A stretch of DNA of 64,000 nt, from contig NZ_BAJX01000002.1 in NCBI RefSeq assembly GCF_000613925.1, positions 124,001-188,000 of the forward strand. Direction: 5' to 3'. This stretch comes from Prevotella histicola JCM 15637 = DNF00424 (GTDB taxonomy: Bacteria > Bacteroidota > Bacteroidia > Bacteroidales > Bacteroidaceae). Both the position numbers and the translations under genes were made by a program. Numbering within the stretch: position 1 is the stretch's first letter; the number at the start of each line of letters is the position of its first letter. Below are positions 36,414 to 44,440 of the stretch, piece after piece. Under the pieces are notes generated by a model that was not told the origin of the DNA, made no database searches, and saw only the letters and a list, made by a program, of their open reading frames with translations.

Positions 36414-36836
36414 CTATTTCTGCTTTAAATAGTCAATAAAATCTTTGTAATTACGGATGTAATCATCCTCATCAAAGAGGTCTTCTGCCAACACAAGGCA
36501 CACAGAACCTGATGAAAAATCATCAAGTGTGCGCCATATATCAGTGTCAACAAGCAGTCCTTGGTAGGGTCGGTTGAGTGTATAAGACTTCTTTTCACGT
36601 CCATTGTCGAGCGTAATGGTGAACGATCCACTGACAGCAACAATAACTTCACGACAGTGTTTATGGGCATGTCCACCGCGAAAGGAGCCAGATGGGACAT
36701 CATAAGTCCAATAAACACGAGAGATATGGAAGGGTATTTCCTTCATATTCTCCGCTACTGTGAGGTTGCCACGTGGGTCAACAACCTTCGGAAGTGATAT
36801 TATCTGTCCTAAAGAAGTATTGCTTTTCTCCATCAT
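36414..36836 (-). CDS. FdtA/QdtA-like dTDP-4-keto-6-deoxyglucose 3,4-ketoisomerase (cupin)
   Basis: 140 residues from the ATG pair at 36836/36833. Cupin-fold landmarks are ISLPKVVDPRGNLTVAE, FHISRVYWTYDVP, GGHAHKHCREVIVAVSG with the catalytic/binding histidines, and YQGLLVDTDIWRTLDDFSSGS (landmark, partly). This family converts dTDP-4-keto-6-deoxyglucose to the 3-keto isomer, the substrate of FdtB/QdtB. RmlB, which makes the precursor, lies two genes upstream. FdtA and QdtA differ in C4 stereochemistry and cannot be separated here. Confidence 0.85.
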   Translation of the reverse strand: MMEKSNTSLGQIISLPKVVDPRGNLTVAENMKEIPFHISRVYWTYDVPSGSFRGGHAHKHCREVIVAVSGSFTITLDNGREKKSYTLNRPYQGLLVDTDIWRTLDDFSSGSVCLVLAEDLFDEDDYIRNYKDFIDYLKQK

Positions 36837-36948
36837 TTTATCAACTAAAGACCTATGCAAGTACTGCTTTTTCCTATCAGTTTATCATCTGATGAACTAT
36901 GGAAGTACTGCTTTTCTTTGTTATATAACGACGAAATGCCTTCAAATA

Positions 36949-38130
36949 TTACTTCTTCATGTAGGGATCAGTACCCAAAACGGTGGCTGCAACACGCTTT
37001 GTCTTGTCACGTAAAGCATCCATATCGGTCCCAACTTCCCCATAACAAAGGGCTACACCCATACGTCTGCCAACATGAGCAACGGGCTTTCCAAAGATGC
37101 GAAGGCGTGTACGGTCCTCCTTGCAGGCATCTTCTAAGTTGTAAGACAGTGGCTTTCCCGACTCAAATGGTGACAAGATAACAGCTGAACAACCAGCATG
37201 TTCAAGGTGAATGGCAGGGATTGGCAGTCCCATAACAGCCCGAAAATGCAGTTCGAACTCATTGAAATTCGTTGTATGTGCCAATGTTACCATACCCGTA
37301 TCATGTGGTCTTGGAGATAATTCAGAGAAGATTACCTCACCTTTCTTGGTCAGGAAGAACTCAACTCCCCATATACCATACCCTGTAAGAGCCCGTGTTA
37401 CCTCATCAGCAATGTGCTCTGCCTGTCGTAAAGCATCCTCAGAGATAGCGTAAGGCTGCCAACTCTCACGGTAATCACCACCCTTCTGGATATGACCAAT
37501 AGGTGGACAGAAGAGTGTTGGACCGTCTTTCTGCGTGACAGTTAGCAACGTAAACTCGCTATCAAAGTCTATAAACTCCTCTATTATGACCTCTCTCACA
37601 TCTCCGCGAGCGCCCTCCATGGCATTACGATACGCCTCTTCAAGCTCTTCATCATTGTGAACGTAGCTCTGACCGTGCCCACTTGAGCTCATCAAAGGCT
37701 TCACAACACATGGGAAACCAATATCATCAGCGGCTGAACGGAACTCTTCGTAAGTCTTAGCATAGAAGTATTTGGCAGTACGTAGTCCCAGTTCGCGTGC
37801 TGCAAGGTCACGTATTGCCCGCCGATTCATAGTGAAATTGACGGCACGAGCCGATGGTGCGACCTGAATACCTTGTCTTTCATACTCCAAAAGACGCTCT
37901 GTCCGTATCGCTTCTATCTCTGGAATGATGAGATCTGGGCTGTGAAAACTCACCACAGCATCAAGTGCTGTACCGTCAAGCATGTCTATTACTTCCGATT
38001 CATCAGCCACTTGCATAGCCGGAGCATTGTCATAGCTATCGCAAGCAATGACATATTGCCCTGCACGTTTGGCTGCAATAGCAAACTCTTTACCCAGTTC
38101 TCCTGAGCCTAATAGTAGGATTTTCTTCAT
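36949..38130 (-). CDS. purT: Formate-dependent phosphoribosylglycinamide formyltransferase
   Basis: 393 residues, ATP-grasp fold. N-terminal [18 protein letters not shown], then [16 protein letters not shown] (ATP-grasp loop), [29 protein letters not shown] (metal-binding part, landmark) and C-terminal [10 protein letters not shown]. PurT uses formate and ATP for the third step of purine synthesis in place of folate-dependent PurN. It sits between rmlB (66 bp) and the FdtA-like gene (112 bp) on the same strand, an odd neighbour for sugar genes. The 112-bp gap downstream contains two copies of CTATGNAAGTACTGCTTTT, 45 bp apart. Confidence 0.95.
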   Translation of the reverse strand: MKKILLLGSGELGKEFAIAAKRAGQYVIACDSYDNAPAMQVADESEVIDMLDGTALDAVVSFHSPDLIIPEIEAIRTERLLEYERQGIQVAPSARAVNFTMNRRAIRDLAARELGLRTAKYFYAKTYEEFRSAADDIGFPCVVKPLMSSSGHGQSYVHNDEELEEAYRNAMEGARGDVREVIIEEFIDFDSEFTLLTVTQKDGPTLFCPPIGHIQKGGDYRESWQPYAISEDALRQAEHIADEVTRALTGYGIWGVEFFLTKKGEVIFSELSPRPHDTGMVTLAHTTNFNEFELHFRAVMGLPIPAIHLEHAGCSAVILSPFESGKPLSYNLEDACKEDRTRLRIFGKPVAHVGRRMGVALCYGEVGTDMDALRDKTKRVAATVLGTDPYMKK

Positions 38131-38196
38131 GTGAGAGAAGGTTTTATCATAAAAAGGTGGACAAGCTGCATGAGCTTGTCCCTATGTTTACATGTC

Positions 38197-39351
38197 TTAT
38201 CTTCCTTTTTTGGTGTACATCATATCGTAATACTTCTGGTAATCGCCCGATGTTACCTCCTGAATCCAGTCCTGATTGTCGAGGTTCCAACGGATAGTTT
38301 TAACGATACCATCAGCAAATTTGGTCTCAGGATACCATCCCAACTCATCCTTTATCTTTGTAGGATCGATGGCATAGCGGGCATCGTGCCCCAGACGATC
38401 AGGCACATGAGTGATGAGATCATTGTTAATCCAGCTGATATCGATGTCTCCATTGGCCTCTTTCACCTGCTTTTTGAGGATAGAACGCAGACTCTTGTCA
38501 GCTTCCATCATGTCATGAATAGTCTTGATGGTGAGCTTTACGATGTCGAGGTTCTTCATTTCGTTGTGTCCACCAACGTTATATACTTCGCCTTCACGCC
38601 CCTCTCGTACCACCATATCAATGGCTTTACAGTGATCTTCGACGTAAAGCCAGTCACGAACATTCAGTCCTTCGCCATAGACTGGAAGCTTCTTACCTTC
38701 AAGAATATTGTTGATTATCAACGGAATGAGCTTCTCTGGGAAGTGATAAGGTCCATAGTTGTTAGAACAACGGGTGATACTTACAGGCATATGATAGGTG
38801 TCCCGATAAGCCATTACGAAGTGATCAGCACTTGTTTTGCTGGCAGAGTAGGGGCTATGTGGGCACAGTGGAGTCTTCTCAGTGAAGTATCCTTCAGCAC
38901 CAAGTGAGCCATATACCTCATCTGTTGATACCTGATGATAACGTTTACCAGCCTTCCATGTAGGGTAACCCTGGGCATCTTTGCCTGTCACCCATGCCCG
39001 ACGTGCTGCGTCCATGAGGTTCTGTGTACCCAAGATGTTCACTGAAAGGAAGAGCTGTGGGTCCTCAATAGAACGGTCAACATGGCTTTCTGCTGCGAAA
39101 TTAACAAGATAATCAATGTCATTCTCAGCAAAGAGACGGTCAATAAGCTCACGATCACGGATGTCACCCTTCACAAAGAAGCAGCGTTTGTCGTCAATGT
39201 CGTCCTTAATTGTCCCGAGATTACCTGCATAAGTCAATGCATCGAGGATGATAACCTTGATGTCCTCGTTCTCATACTTCCTGTGAAGCAGATACTTGAT
39301 GTAGTTAGCGCCAATGAAACCGGCGGCACCTGTTACTAAGTAAGTTTTCAT
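38197..39351 (-). CDS. rmlB: dTDP-glucose 4,6-dehydratase
   Basis: 384 residues, short-chain dehydrogenase fold: NAD-binding VTGAAGFIGANY (about 5-16), VNFAAESHVDRSI (about 85), STDEVYGSLG and the catalytic YSASKTSADH, plus NNYGPYHFPEKLIP. It converts dTDP-glucose to dTDP-4-keto-6-deoxyglucose. No rmlA, rmlC or rmlD lies here, so the product probably feeds the FdtA/FdtB branch downstream, with dTDP-glucose coming from elsewhere. Confidence 0.95.
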   Translation of the reverse strand: MKTYLVTGAAGFIGANYIKYLLHRKYENEDIKVIILDALTYAGNLGTIKDDIDDKRCFFVKGDIRDRELIDRLFAENDIDYLVNFAAESHVDRSIEDPQLFLSVNILGTQNLMDAARRAWVTGKDAQGYPTWKAGKRYHQVSTDEVYGSLGAEGYFTEKTPLCPHSPYSASKTSADHFVMAYRDTYHMPVSITRCSNNYGPYHFPEKLIPLIINNILEGKKLPVYGEGLNVRDWLYVEDHCKAIDMVVREGREGEVYNVGGHNEMKNLDIVKLTIKTIHDMMEADKSLRSILKKQVKEANGDIDISWINNDLITHVPDRLGHDARYAIDPTKIKDELGWYPETKFADGIVKTIRWNLDNQDWIQEVTSGDYQKYYDMMYTKKGR

Positions 39352-39409
39352 ATCGATATCTATTAATTTGTTTTCTGTTAATAATAATCAGGCTTTATAC
39401 ATTATTATA

Positions 39410-39919
39410 TTATATACGTGACGTCTTATCTCCTAATGTTATAACTTCACAATCAGTGAATTTATTACCATCAATGGTCAACCTTACCAATGTACGTTCC
39501 TTGTGCCAGCCTTTCATTCCGGCTGCTCCTGGGTTGATATGGAGAAGGTTCAGCGTCTTGTCAAACTGTATTTTAAGGATGTGTGAATGCCCGTCTACGA
39601 AGAGATTAGGCGGAGATGCGTAGAGCATGCTCTGCACTGAGCGGTCATAACGCCCAGGATAACCTCCGATATGCTTAAGAAGTACGTCGACATCCTCGCA
39701 CTTGAAGCGAAGTATCTCACGATAACGAGCACGCATATCATAGTCGTCAATGTTACCATACACAGCCCTGAAGATGGGTTTCATGGCTTCAAAGCGGTCT
39801 GCAACCTCCATGGAACCAATGTCACCAGCGTGCCATATCTCGTCACATTCGCCAAGATAATACTCGTATTTATCGTCCCAATAGCCGTGAGTATCTGATA
39901 TTATACCGATGTGTTTCAC
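39410..39919 (-). CDS. YfcE/MJ0936-family metallophosphoesterase
   Basis: 169 residues. Metal-binding motifs of calcineurin-like phosphoesterases: IISDTHGYWD (about 5-14), WHAGDIGS (about 34), VYGNID (about 60), DGHSHI (about 115) and INPGAAG. These small cytoplasmic phosphodiesterases act on model substrates, and the physiological one is unknown. The start is taken as the GTG at 39919, which overlaps the upstream TGA (GTGA). The longer frame from 39988 only reads through the 3' end of the preceding gene. Confidence 0.88.
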   Translation of the reverse strand: MKHIGIISDTHGYWDDKYEYYLGECDEIWHAGDIGSMEVADRFEAMKPIFRAVYGNIDDYDMRARYREILRFKCEDVDVLLKHIGGYPGRYDRSVQSMLYASPPNLFVDGHSHILKIQFDKTLNLLHINPGAAGMKGWHKERTLVRLTIDGNKFTDCEVITLGDKTSRI

Positions 39920-40530
39920 CTTTTTCTTATGAAATCTGCTATCAAGTCCTTGGTTTTTTCCAGTCCTAAGATGCTTGCATCGATACAAAGATCATAGCTT
40001 TCAGCGTATCCCCACGTCTTGGCTGTGTAGTAATTGTAATATTTGGCACGCTCACTCTCACCGTTTTCAATGATCTTTCGTGCTTCTTCCTCCGTACATC
40101 CACGGCGTTCACATACGTTGGCAATGCGTGTCTTAAGCGATGCCGTGATGAAGACATTGACCGTATTGGGGTTGTCACGAAGGATGTAATCAGCCGTCCG
40201 ACCCACGAAAACGCAGCGTGAATACTTCTCTGCTACCTCGCGGATAGCATCACTTTGGAACTGATAAAGGCTCTCCTGAGAGAAGTTACTCTTGTAGAAA
40301 TTGTTGTCAGCCAGCATCGGAAGATGAATATGGAAGTGGCTTTTCAGGAAGCCTTTCTGCTCATCGTTCTGCTCAAAGAACTTCTCCGAGAATCCACTTT
40401 CCTTGGCTGCAAGGTTCAAAATCTCACGATCGAAGAACTGACAGTCGAACTCTTCGGCAAGCATCTTTGCTATAATACGACCGCCACTACCTATCTGTCG
40501 GCCAATATTTATTATCAGTTTCTTATCCAT
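39916..40530 (-). CDS. Cytidylate kinase-like family protein
   Basis: 204 residues. P-loop-like INIGRQIGSGGRIIAKMLAEEF (landmark), FFDREILNLAAKESG, VFVGRTADYIL and RIANVCERRGCTEEEARK. This AAA_26/cytidylate-kinase-like family is distinct from the housekeeping Cmk; its substrate is uncertain. It is 16 bp downstream of the MATE gene and overlaps the phosphoesterase gene by 4 bp. Confidence 0.82.
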   Translation of the reverse strand: MDKKLIINIGRQIGSGGRIIAKMLAEEFDCQFFDREILNLAAKESGFSEKFFEQNDEQKGFLKSHFHIHLPMLADNNFYKSNFSQESLYQFQSDAIREVAEKYSRCVFVGRTADYILRDNPNTVNVFITASLKTRIANVCERRGCTEEEARKIIENGESERAKYYNYYTAKTWGYAESYDLCIDASILGLEKTKDLIADFIRKR

Positions 40531-40546
40531 ATCTTTAGATTATCAT

Positions 40547-41914
40547 TTATTGTTTCACTTCTTTTACGTTCTGACGACGTATGCGTCGCATGTAAATCGT
40601 CATGATGATAGCTGCCGTAATGGCTGCTGTTATGTCACTCACAGGCAGAGATGCCCATACTCCATTCAGTCCGAAAAACTGCGGAAGGATGAGAAGCAGA
40701 GGAATAAGGAACAACAACTGACGGGAGAGGGAGAGGAAAATACTGATTTTCACTTTACCAATACACTGGAAGAAGTTCGTTACTACCATCTGATAACCTA
40801 TGACTGGATACATCATCATGTTTATCTTTAAGGCTTTAATAGCCTGCTCTATCAGTTCAGGACTTGTCGTAAACATACGTGCACAATAGTAAGGTGCAAG
40901 GTGAGCTATCAACCATGCCGTAACCATAATACATGTTGCGGCAATGATAGCGTACTTCAACACACGCATAAGACGGTCGGTTTGCTGGGCACCATAGTTA
41001 TAACCGGCTATCGGTTGCATACCTTGATTCAATCCAATGATGAACATTATGAAGATCATCGCTATGCTATTGGCTATGCCGTAGGCTCCTACTGCAAGGT
41101 CACCACCGTATCGGACGAGCTGATTGTTGATGAAGATGACCACGATACATGCGCAGGTATTCATCAGGAAGGGGGATATACCGATTGAAATGATGTTTTC
41201 TACCAGATGCTTCTTCAGTCGATAGATACCCCGTTTCAGGTGAAGTAAGGCTTTCTGATCGGCAAACTGCTTCATCTGCCAGCACAAAGCCAGTGCCTGA
41301 GAGATAACTGTTGCAAAGGCTGCACCGCGTATTCCCCAATGCCACCACCATATAAAGATGACGTCCAGGACAATGTTCATGAAGACAGTGAAGATGGTTG
41401 CCATCATTGCCTGCCGTGGTTTGGATGCTGCACGCAGCAGAGCATTCATACCAAAGTACATGTGGGAGATGACGTTTCCAGCCAATATCACTTCCATGAA
41501 GCTACGTGCATAGGGGATAGTGGCGTCACTTGCACCGAAGAAACGTAGGATGGGATCAAGGAAAAGGAGGCATACAATGGAGAAAGAGATACCGACAATG
41601 AGGTTCAATGTCACCGTATTGCCAAGGATATTCTGTGCTGTTGCATAGTCACGTTGCCCGAGTTTCACACTGATTGCCGTTGATGCACCAATGCCAACGG
41701 CTGCTCCGAAGGCTGCACCAAGGTTGATGAAGGGAAAAGTTATCGCCAGTCCGGATATTGCCAAAGGACCAACCACCTGCCCAATGAAGACACGGTCAAT
41801 GATGTTATAGAGCGAAGCGGCTGTCATAGCTATCATAGCTGGCATTGCATATTGTGCCAATAACTTGCCTACAGGCTTCGTTCCTAACTCTAATGTCGCT
41901 TCTTTATTATCCAT
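40547..41914 (-). CDS. MATE-family efflux transporter
   Basis: 455 residues with twelve predicted helices in two MatE repeats, starting LAQYAMPAMIAMTAASLYNIIDRVFIGQ. GLNQGMQPIAGYNYGAQ is the MATE signature in the second half. Inner-membrane cation-coupled exporter of drugs or metabolites; substrate unknown. First gene of a three-gene operon, with a -7 element 56 bp upstream. Confidence 0.92.
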   Translation of the reverse strand: MDNKEATLELGTKPVGKLLAQYAMPAMIAMTAASLYNIIDRVFIGQVVGPLAISGLAITFPFINLGAAFGAAVGIGASTAISVKLGQRDYATAQNILGNTVTLNLIVGISFSIVCLLFLDPILRFFGASDATIPYARSFMEVILAGNVISHMYFGMNALLRAASKPRQAMMATIFTVFMNIVLDVIFIWWWHWGIRGAAFATVISQALALCWQMKQFADQKALLHLKRGIYRLKKHLVENIISIGISPFLMNTCACIVVIFINNQLVRYGGDLAVGAYGIANSIAMIFIMFIIGLNQGMQPIAGYNYGAQQTDRLMRVLKYAIIAATCIMVTAWLIAHLAPYYCARMFTTSPELIEQAIKALKINMMMYPVIGYQMVVTNFFQCIGKVKISIFLSLSRQLLFLIPLLLILPQFFGLNGVWASLPVSDITAAITAAIIMTIYMRRIRRQNVKEVKQ

Positions 41915-41969
41915 TATGAATCCTAACTGGTTGGTAAGAGTACAAGTTTAATACTCTCCACTATGACTG

Positions 41970-41977
41970 CAAATGTA
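41970..41977 (-). promoter_or_regulatory. -7 element TACATTTG of the MATE operon
   Basis: Minus-strand TACATTTG fits TAnnTTTG. Predicted leader about 50 nt to the ATG at 41914. Confidence 0.6.
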
Positions 41978-42112
41978 CGAAAAAAAATGATATCCACCTC
42001 TTATTATAGGGAAATATCATTCTGATAACCTCTCTGTTCCTGGAGAAACGGATGCTATCATTCTTCAAAACAGAACCTGATGCGTACGAATGGATAAGGG
42101 ATGGGGATACAT

Positions 42113-42350
42113 GAAAGGACTTTACATATTTTTATCGGATATTCATTGCAAAATCAAGGAAAACCTTTCATTTTCGACTTTGCAACCATCACGTATTCAG
42201 AAGGTTACAAAGAGGCTCGCAAAAGGTGCCCTTTTACGATGTAAAAGATGCCCTTTTGCATGGTAAAAGGGCATCTTTTGAAGTGCAAAAGGGCGTCTTT
42301 TAGAATGCAAAAGGGCATGTATTGCGTTGTACTATGTGAATTTACTTTAC
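42113..42350 (-). repeat. Composite 22-bp-period intergenic repeat, copy 5 (head to tail on -)
   Basis: Cores at 42221, 42243, 42265, 42287 and 42309 (the last, on the head side, is degenerate), with separators acgatgt, gcatggt, gaagtgc and agaatgc. Read on the minus strand the order is F F F R R. Head: GTAAATTCACATAG near 42345. Tail: TTTGTAACC near 42210 pairing imperfectly with GGTTGCAAA near 42184, and ATGTAAAGTCCTTTC near 42120. It lies between pyrI (ends 42429) and the MATE operon, both on the minus strand. The 41978-42112 stretch holds nothing recognisable. Confidence 0.9.
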
Positions 42351-42428
42351 ATAAGTAATTCTCCTCCCCATCCCTTACCATCGTTTTCCACGTGACAGAG
42401 TGGGCGAGTGTGGGCAACCAACAGTCCT

Positions 42429-42884
42429 TTAAACCAGTTCAACCTTGTCTATATCCTGTTCTTTATCACAGTAGTGGCACTTGATGATACCGTGCTCTTT
42501 GTCAACGACATTGAAGATAGTACTCATCGGTTCGTTGTTGGTAATGCACTTAGGGTTGTTACATTTGACAATGCTCCGAAGCTCATCCGGTGTCACTACC
42601 TTCTTCTTCTCTACCACTTCATAGTCTTTAATGATGTTGAGTACCACGTTCGGTGCCACGACCGACAGACGGGAGATCTCCGCATCAGTGAAGAATTTAT
42701 CGCTGACCTTTATGATTCCCTTTGTACCTACCATCTTCGATGAGAAGTTATAGCCGATAGTAACGGGTGTGGAGAGCTTCTGGAGCTGTAAAAGGTTGAC
42801 CACCTGGAAGGTCTTCTCAGATGGTATATGGTCTATTACGGTGCCGTTCTCAATGGCGGCAACCAATCGTTCTTTCTTAGACAT
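42429..42884 (-). CDS. pyrI: Aspartate carbamoyltransferase regulatory chain
   Basis: 151 residues from the ATG at 42884 ([20 protein letters not shown]); the frame opens 27 bp earlier. PyrI is the allosteric nucleotide-binding subunit of ATCase. The N-terminal nucleotide domain has TVIDHIP. The C-terminal zinc domain has the four cysteines in CNNPKC and CHYCDKEQD. Normally it follows pyrB directly; here a BACON lipoprotein gene intervenes. Confidence 0.95.
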   Translation of the reverse strand: MSKKERLVAAIENGTVIDHIPSEKTFQVVNLLQLQKLSTPVTIGYNFSSKMVGTKGIIKVSDKFFTDAEISRLSVVAPNVVLNIIKDYEVVEKKKVVTPDELRSIVKCNNPKCITNNEPMSTIFNVVDKEHGIIKCHYCDKEQDIDKVELV

Positions 42885-42891
42885 AGTATAT

Positions 42892-43314
42892 TTATTTTGA
42901 TTGAGTGACAACTATCTGGTCAAAAGCATCACCTGCAGACACTCTAACAACAAGTCTGCGGACTCTACCTGTAGTATTAGGAGATACTTCTATGGTGAGA
43001 ATATTATTCTCAAGTGCCACATCACTCCACTTTGTCGTAATGTGATAAACAAAGATTTCAGCATCTTCCCCAATACCAACAGTACTATTATCGTGTGTCA
43101 TACTGGCAAATCTAAGTTTTGTATAGTTAGTACATCTCAACGTATAAGTACCTCCCGAAGTAGGGACAGAAAGCTTATGTAGATCACCAGAAAGGTCAGA
43201 TTGCCATCTCATAGGTTCCCAATCTCCGACTAAATCAGACTTATGGCAACCAGAAATAAGTACTGTTAAGCATAACATAAAGACTGTAAAGACAAGATAT
43301 TTCCACTTAGTCAT
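42892..43314 (-). CDS. Small BACON-domain lipoprotein inserted between pyrB and pyrI
   Basis: 140 residues from the ATG at 43314. Lipoprotein signal LTVLISGC (Cys23), followed by a single BACON-like domain with [37 protein letters not shown] (landmark) and a C-terminal [18 protein letters not shown]. It starts 16 bp after the pyrB stop and ends 7 bp before pyrI. A -7 element inside the end of pyrB (43364-43371) could drive it separately. Not a pyrimidine enzyme; role unknown. Confidence 0.8.
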   Translation of the reverse strand: MTKWKYLVFTVFMLCLTVLISGCHKSDLVGDWEPMRWQSDLSGDLHKLSVPTSGGTYTLRCTNYTKLRFASMTHDNSTVGIGEDAEIFVYHITTKWSDVALENNILTIEVSPNTTGRVRRLVVRVSAGDAFDQIVVTQSK

Positions 43315-43330
43315 AATATAATCTAATTTG

Positions 43331-44274
43331 TTATATGATGGTTTTATCAGCTTTAATTTCTTCCAAAGATATACCCAGACAGTGGCAGAAGATGGCTTCA
43401 CGGGCGAAAAGTCCATTGCGTGCCTGCTGAATATAGTAGGCATGTGAACTGTCATCCACATCGTATGCAATCTCATTCACACGTGGCAATGGGTGCAGAA
43501 TCTTCATGTTCGGACGCGCCAAAGAGAGCATATCACGACGGAGAATATAAACGTTCTTCACACGTTCGTACTCCATAAGATCGGAGAAACGCTCTTTTTG
43601 CACACGTGTCATATACAGAATATCGGCGTGAGCAATCACCTCTGGCGTGAAATCCTCATGCTCTTCGAAGCGTATACCATGCTGATGACAATAGAGTTTA
43701 TACTCCTCTGGCATAGCAAGTTCCTTAGGAGCAATAAAGTGAAACGTTGGGTTGAAGTGGCGCATTGCATGATCAACGAGTGAACAGTCCTACCATACTT
43801 AAGGTCACCCACAAGGTATATGTTCAGATTCTCCAATGTTCCCTGTGTCTGATAGATGGTATAGAGATCGAGCAGACACTGTGATGGGTGCTGATGTGCC
43901 CCGTCTCCAGCATTGATGATAGGCACTGGAGCCACCTCAGATGCGTATTGTGCAGCCCCTTCTATATAATGCCGCATGACAATAGCATCCGCATAATTGG
44001 ACACCATGAGGATCGTATCCTTCAGTGTTTCACCTTTACTGACGCTCGAAACCTTTGCATCTGTAAAGCCAATGACACGTGCACCAAGTCTGTTGGCAGC
44101 CGTCTCAAAACTCAGACGTGTACGTGTTGATGGCTCATAGAAGAGCGTTGCCACTACTTTCCCTTTGAGAAGTTCACGATTAGGATGTGCTTCGAACTCC
44201 TTAGCCATCTCTATTAAGTAAAGTAACTGCTCACGGTCAAGTCCCTGAATGTTCACAAAGTTATGTTTTCCCAT
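43331..44274 (-). pseudogene. pyrB: Aspartate carbamoyltransferase catalytic chain, split by a -1 frameshift near 43767
   Basis: Frame 1 (44274 down) holds the carbamoyl-phosphate loop [13 protein letters not shown] (about 50), [29 protein letters not shown] and [14 protein letters not shown]. It then runs into unrelated sequence to 43636. Frame 2 resumes with [14 protein letters not shown] and carries MTRVQKERF, HPLPRVNEIAYDVD and the C-terminus. ATCATGCAATG lacks one G relative to the expected codons for IMAMRHF. A restored protein would be about 314 residues, normal for PyrB. As pyrB is needed for de novo pyrimidine synthesis and pyrI is intact, a sequence error is the simplest explanation. 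Confidence 0.9.
43364..43371 (-). promoter_or_regulatory. Possible internal -7 element TATCTTTG in the 3' end of pyrB
   Basis: Minus-strand TATCTTTG 49 bp before the lipoprotein ATG at 43314. Being inside coding sequence it may be chance (it encodes part of GISLEE). Confidence 0.4.
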
Positions 44275-44388
44275 CTCTTTTTTGTGATGATTTGTTCCTT
44301 TTCTGCGTGTAAAGGTAGGTATTTATTTCCTTAAACATCAATCGACAAATGTGAAAAATACGTATACAACAAAAAAAGTTTTATTTAT

Positions 44389-44419
44389 TTTGCTTATCCA
44401 TTCATTTACGTTATCTTTG
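44389..44419 (+). promoter_or_regulatory. Full-consensus Bacteroidetes promoter of the PBP1A gene
   Basis: TTTG at 44389-44392, exactly 19 bp, then TATCTTTG at 44412-44419. This is the best match to TTTG-N19-TAnnTTTG in the window. It places the transcript start near 44425, downstream of the first in-frame ATG (44351), and so supports the ATG at 44441. Confidence 0.75.
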
Positions 44420-44440
44420 CATAATATTTTTCATAAGTTT

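Noticed and set aside
38131..38907. 258-codon plus-strand frame opposite rmlB
   Set aside because: It lies over the conserved RmlB coding sequence and has no independent support.
39919..39988. Longer start of the metallophosphoesterase at 39988
   Set aside because: The extra residues only read through the end of the cytidylate-kinase-like gene; the family N-terminus (HIGIISDTHG) fits the GTG at 39919.
43331..43476. Long reading frame 42892-43476 as one protein
   Set aside because: Its first 54 codons read out of frame through the end of pyrB; the lipoprotein signal peptide begins at 43314.
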